A stretch of 64,000 nucleotides of DNA, taken from contig PSQN01000012.1 in assembly GCA_002989075.1 (NCBI GenBank), forward strand, positions 744,001-808,000, in the 5' to 3' direction. Made by a program: the position numbers and the translations under genes. The notes under the pieces are model-generated. The model saw nothing but the letters and a program-made list of their open reading frames with translations, searched no databases and had not been told where the DNA came from. The DNA comes from Arthonia radiata. Taxonomy: Eukaryota; Ascomycota; Arthoniomycetes; Arthoniales; Arthoniaceae. Shown here piece by piece: positions 61,354 to 64,000 of the stretch (positions are counted from its first letter, which is position 1; the number at the start of each line of letters is the position of its first letter).

Positions 61354-62294
61354 ATGACAGACAAAGCTGCCGCTCGTGCGGCGCAGATTGCCAATCAGCT
61401 CAACTACCCAAAGGGTCTGCTCGTCGGCCAAGTGGCGATTGTCACGGGCAGCGGCCAAGGCATCGGCGCGGAAGTAGCTCGCCTGTTTGCCAATGAAGGC
61501 GCCAAAGTGATCGTCTCTGATGTCGACGGCCAGAAAGCTGGTCAAGTCGCGGAGGAGATCAACAAGAAGGGCGGCAAAGCTATCTCAATACCGGGTGATA
61601 TGCTGAACGGTGATTACATCAATGAGCTGGTAAAGAAGTCGGCGGAGTTTGGAGAGGGCAAGATCCATCAGATCGTTAACAACGCTGGCTTCACGTGGGA
61701 TGGTGTGATCCACAAGGTATGTGTGCATCTTGAAAGCGTGGCCTCGCGAAGTTGTTCGAGTTGCTGACTGCGCCGTAGACGACGGACAAGCAGTGGGACA
61801 CCATCTACGCACTCCACGTCACAGCGCCCTTCAAGCTCATTCGTGCTGCCGCACCATACTTCCGCGTGAAAGATGGAGCCCCGCGCTCCATCGTCAATAT
61901 CTCTTCAACCTCTGGTATCCACGGCAATGCTGGCCAGGTTAACTACGCTGCTGCGAAATCTGCAGTGACCGGCTTGACCAAAGCGATCGCAAAAGAATGG
62001 GGACCACAGTTTGGCGTGCGCGCCAACACGGTTGCGTTTGGATACATCCAGACCCGCCTGACAGCGGCGAAAGAGCTGGGCGGATATGTGACCACACCTG
62101 ACGGAGAGCGCGTCGCGTTGGGTATCCCGGGCAAGCAAGTCGCCGCGAGAGATGACTCTGGCATGAAGGATATCCCTCTGGGCCGTCCAGGCAGCGCAAC
62201 GGAGGCGGCGAGCGCCATCTTGGCTGTAGCGAGCCCACTGATGAGCTACGTCAGCGGGCAGACCATCATGGTCACTGGTGGTCGGAACATGTGA
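61354..62294 (+). CDS. Short-chain dehydrogenase/reductase (SDR), FabG-like
   Basis: Two exons, 61354-61716 and 61779-62294 (62-nt intron, GTATGT...CCGTAG), give 292 aa. It has the classical SDR layout: TGSGQGIG cofactor motif (31-38), an Asp after the second strand (SDVDGQ, about 55-58) suggesting NAD(H), NNAG (109-112), and the catalytic Ser164, Tyr177 and Lys181 in NISSTSG...NYAAAK. The C-terminal half has the usual GRPGSATEAASAILAVASP and GQTIMVTGG. A 20-residue N-terminal extension precedes the fold. It resembles 3-oxoacyl-ACP reductases and peroxisomal multifunctional-type dehydrogenases, but has no sterol carrier domain and no SKL-type end. The substrate is unknown. Its stop lies only 17 bp from the convergent BCS1 stop. 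Confidence 0.85.
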
Positions 62295-62311
62295 AACAAG
62301 ATCAGGATTGA

Positions 62312-63910
62312 TCACCCTTGCGATCCCACTGCTGATCTTGCTGCGTCCTCATGCGGCAGCAGCTGTTCCACCGTTGCGATCGCACCCCTCGGATCGTCCT
62401 TGTTGAACAGGAAGTGACCTTGCAACGCCGCGGTACTGACTTGGTTTGTGATGCCCAGTTCGTCCAGTTTCTGCACGTACTGTCGTTTCAGCTGTCCGTC
62501 TGCGTCTTGACTTGCGAAAAACCGGTCCCAGAGCTGCTCGATCTGCCAATGCGTCGCCTCGCCCAGTCTCACAGTCATGTCAACGCGGCCTGGTCTGACT
62601 AGTGCAGCGTCCAGGCGTTCGACATGGTTGGTCGTGAGGAAGACGATGCGCTCTTCAGCGCTCGCGACGCCATCAAGAGCGTTCAACAACCCGGAGAAGG
62701 TCACGTTCGCGCCGCGGTAGCCATCCTCATCTGTCTGAGTCCTTCGGTTTGCAAAGGCTGCGTCAGCATCTTCCAGCACAACGAGAGATCTCGGCGGCAC
62801 GTTGGTCAGCATCAGCATCAGACGGTCATCGGTCATGCCACGCTGGCTGAGGTTGAGCATGGCGATATTGAAATCCAGCTCTCCAGCTAAAGCCTGGATG
62901 AAACTGCTCTTGCCGGTTCCAGGCGTCCCATACAGCAGATATCCACGCCTGTAGGGGATTCCGCGGTCGAGGTACCACTCTCTTGCACTGAGAAAGCCTT
63001 TCACATCGTCAACGATACGCTCTTTCACTCCTTCGGCCAGCACGACTGAGCTCAGTGGCCGTTTGCGCCGCGGGTATCCGAGCGGCTCCCATGACGCAGT
63101 GTGAGGTGTATAGATGGTCGTCTTGCCTTCGTTCGCGCGTTGCGCGAGCTCGTGGGCTTCCAGAAACATTTGCTCAAAGATGTGACGGTGCGCGTAGAGT
63201 GTTGTGAGCTTGACCGTCTCGAACGGTTTGCCTTGCGCGTCGAGAAGCCCTCCCGTCTCGCGCTCTCGCTGAACAGCAATGAAAGCCGAGCCATAGCGAA
63301 GAATGTGACGTCCTGGTCCAGGTACGAGAGAGAAGTTGGTGTATGTGGCACCGCTCGGCGCCTTCACTGAGGATGTCTGGACTGACAAGTGGTGTAGACC
63401 AGGAACGAGCCTCGCAAGTAGGCGGTTGAAGATCGTCGGTCGGCTTTGCGCGGACGCGCCGGCGGCTGTGCCAGCCTCAACAGACGCCGAAGCAACCTGC
63501 TGTTGCCGCTGAAAATGGGTCATCCATTGCAGAAACCAGTTATAGGCACTGTCATGGCGAGTGATCTCGACATCTACGAGGAGACGCCGGCGGAGAAGGG
63601 CTGCTCCTTGGTTCAGGCCCTTGCGAGCGACGGAAAGGCCGGTACCGAGCGCGGCGAGTCCAAATCCCTACGGCGAGGCGTTAGAAGGGTCAGCGGAGTG
63701 TGACTGAGTTGCGCACCGTACAGCAGTGAAGAAGGGATTGGAGGTCAGCTGAGACAGGTAGCCTCCATCTCCGAGCGGACCCTGAGAGGCTATTTGCTGG
63801 CCCAGCTGCTCGCGCGGTGACAATTGCTGCTGCGGAAGAACAGCTACATTCTGTCCGGAAGGTGGTGCAACTGCAGGGGATGCGATCGGCTGCGATCTAT
63901 TGCCGTCCAT
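62312..63910 (-). CDS. BCS1: BCS1-like mitochondrial AAA chaperone for complex III
   Basis: Two exons, 63910-63722 and 63667-62312 (54-nt intron, GTACGG...CCGTAG), give 514 aa. The N-terminus is polar and Gln/Pro-rich. It is followed by a single membrane helix around residues 58-80 (NPFFTAGFGLAALGTGLSVA) and a basic flank, the internal import signal of BCS1. A BCS1-specific domain comes next (HDSAYNWFLQW and onwards). The AAA module has Walker A GTPGTGKSS (310-318), Walker B SLVVLEDADAAF (about 357-368) and the sensor and arginine region (TTNHVERLDAALVRPGRVD). BCS1 inserts the Rieske iron-sulfur protein into cytochrome bc1 at the inner membrane. The exon join falls inside the membrane helix and restores the family pattern exactly. 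The N-terminus is somewhat longer than in yeast. Confidence 0.92.
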
Positions 63911-64000
63911 GCAGTAGATGGTCAATTGAGAGGAGAGCAAGAAAGATGCCTGTGACGCGATTCAGCGTGGAGATTAGAATTGTTAACGCCATTATGCATC

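Overview
The window comes from a filamentous ascomycete (Pezizomycotina, probably a dothideomycete). Genes have short introns (46-140 nt) with CTAAC/CTGAC-type branch sites, and families are fungal: CFEM, NACHT-STAND, an Mec1/UvsB-type ATR kinase and BCS1. The window has three compartments: a gene-dense left arm of normal GC (1 to about 13.2 kb), a strongly AT-rich, gene-free island (about 13.2-47.9 kb), and a gene-dense right arm (about 47.9-64 kb).

The left arm carries a cut-off gene at the edge (-), an SR140/U2SURP-like splicing factor (+), a small secreted CFEM protein (+), an unrecognised conserved-looking protein (-), and a complete four-exon ATR/Mec1 checkpoint kinase of about 2481 aa (-). 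The kinase start codon lies only about 180 bp from the island.

The island is a stack of mutated LTR retrotransposon fossils that resolves by target-site duplications. Gypsy copy A (-) holds Copia copy 1 (+, TSD CTAAC) and Gypsy copy B (+, TSD CTRTA). Copy B holds Copia copy 2 (-, TSD ACTAT) in its 3' LTR. Gypsy copy C (+, TSD AGTTT) lies beside them. Paired LTRs differ almost only by transitions, CpG-containing motifs survive and TpA is very frequent, as expected from repeat-induced point mutation (RIP). About 2 kb of still older AT-rich sequence surrounds the LTR elements. Arrays of five 11-bp units, in the same orientation, lie at both edges. A 193-bp insert of normal GC with an 8-bp target duplication sits inside Gypsy A. 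The antisense strand of the Gypsy 3' regions keeps an open, Lys-rich reading frame at the same place in at least two copies.

The right arm carries a cupin protein (+), a frameshifted alpha/beta hydrolase (+), a two-exon acidic protein with a basic nuclear-type signal (+), a NACHT-STAND (NLR-like) gene with one in-frame TAG (-), a five-exon PAQR/Izh-type membrane receptor (-), a two-exon SDR oxidoreductase (+), and BCS1, the mitochondrial AAA chaperone of complex III (-). The genes do not form one pathway. The most unusual points are the nested architecture, the 11-bp edge arrays, the unmutated insert, the antisense frame in the Gypsy family, and the single stop codon followed by CTA in the NLR gene.
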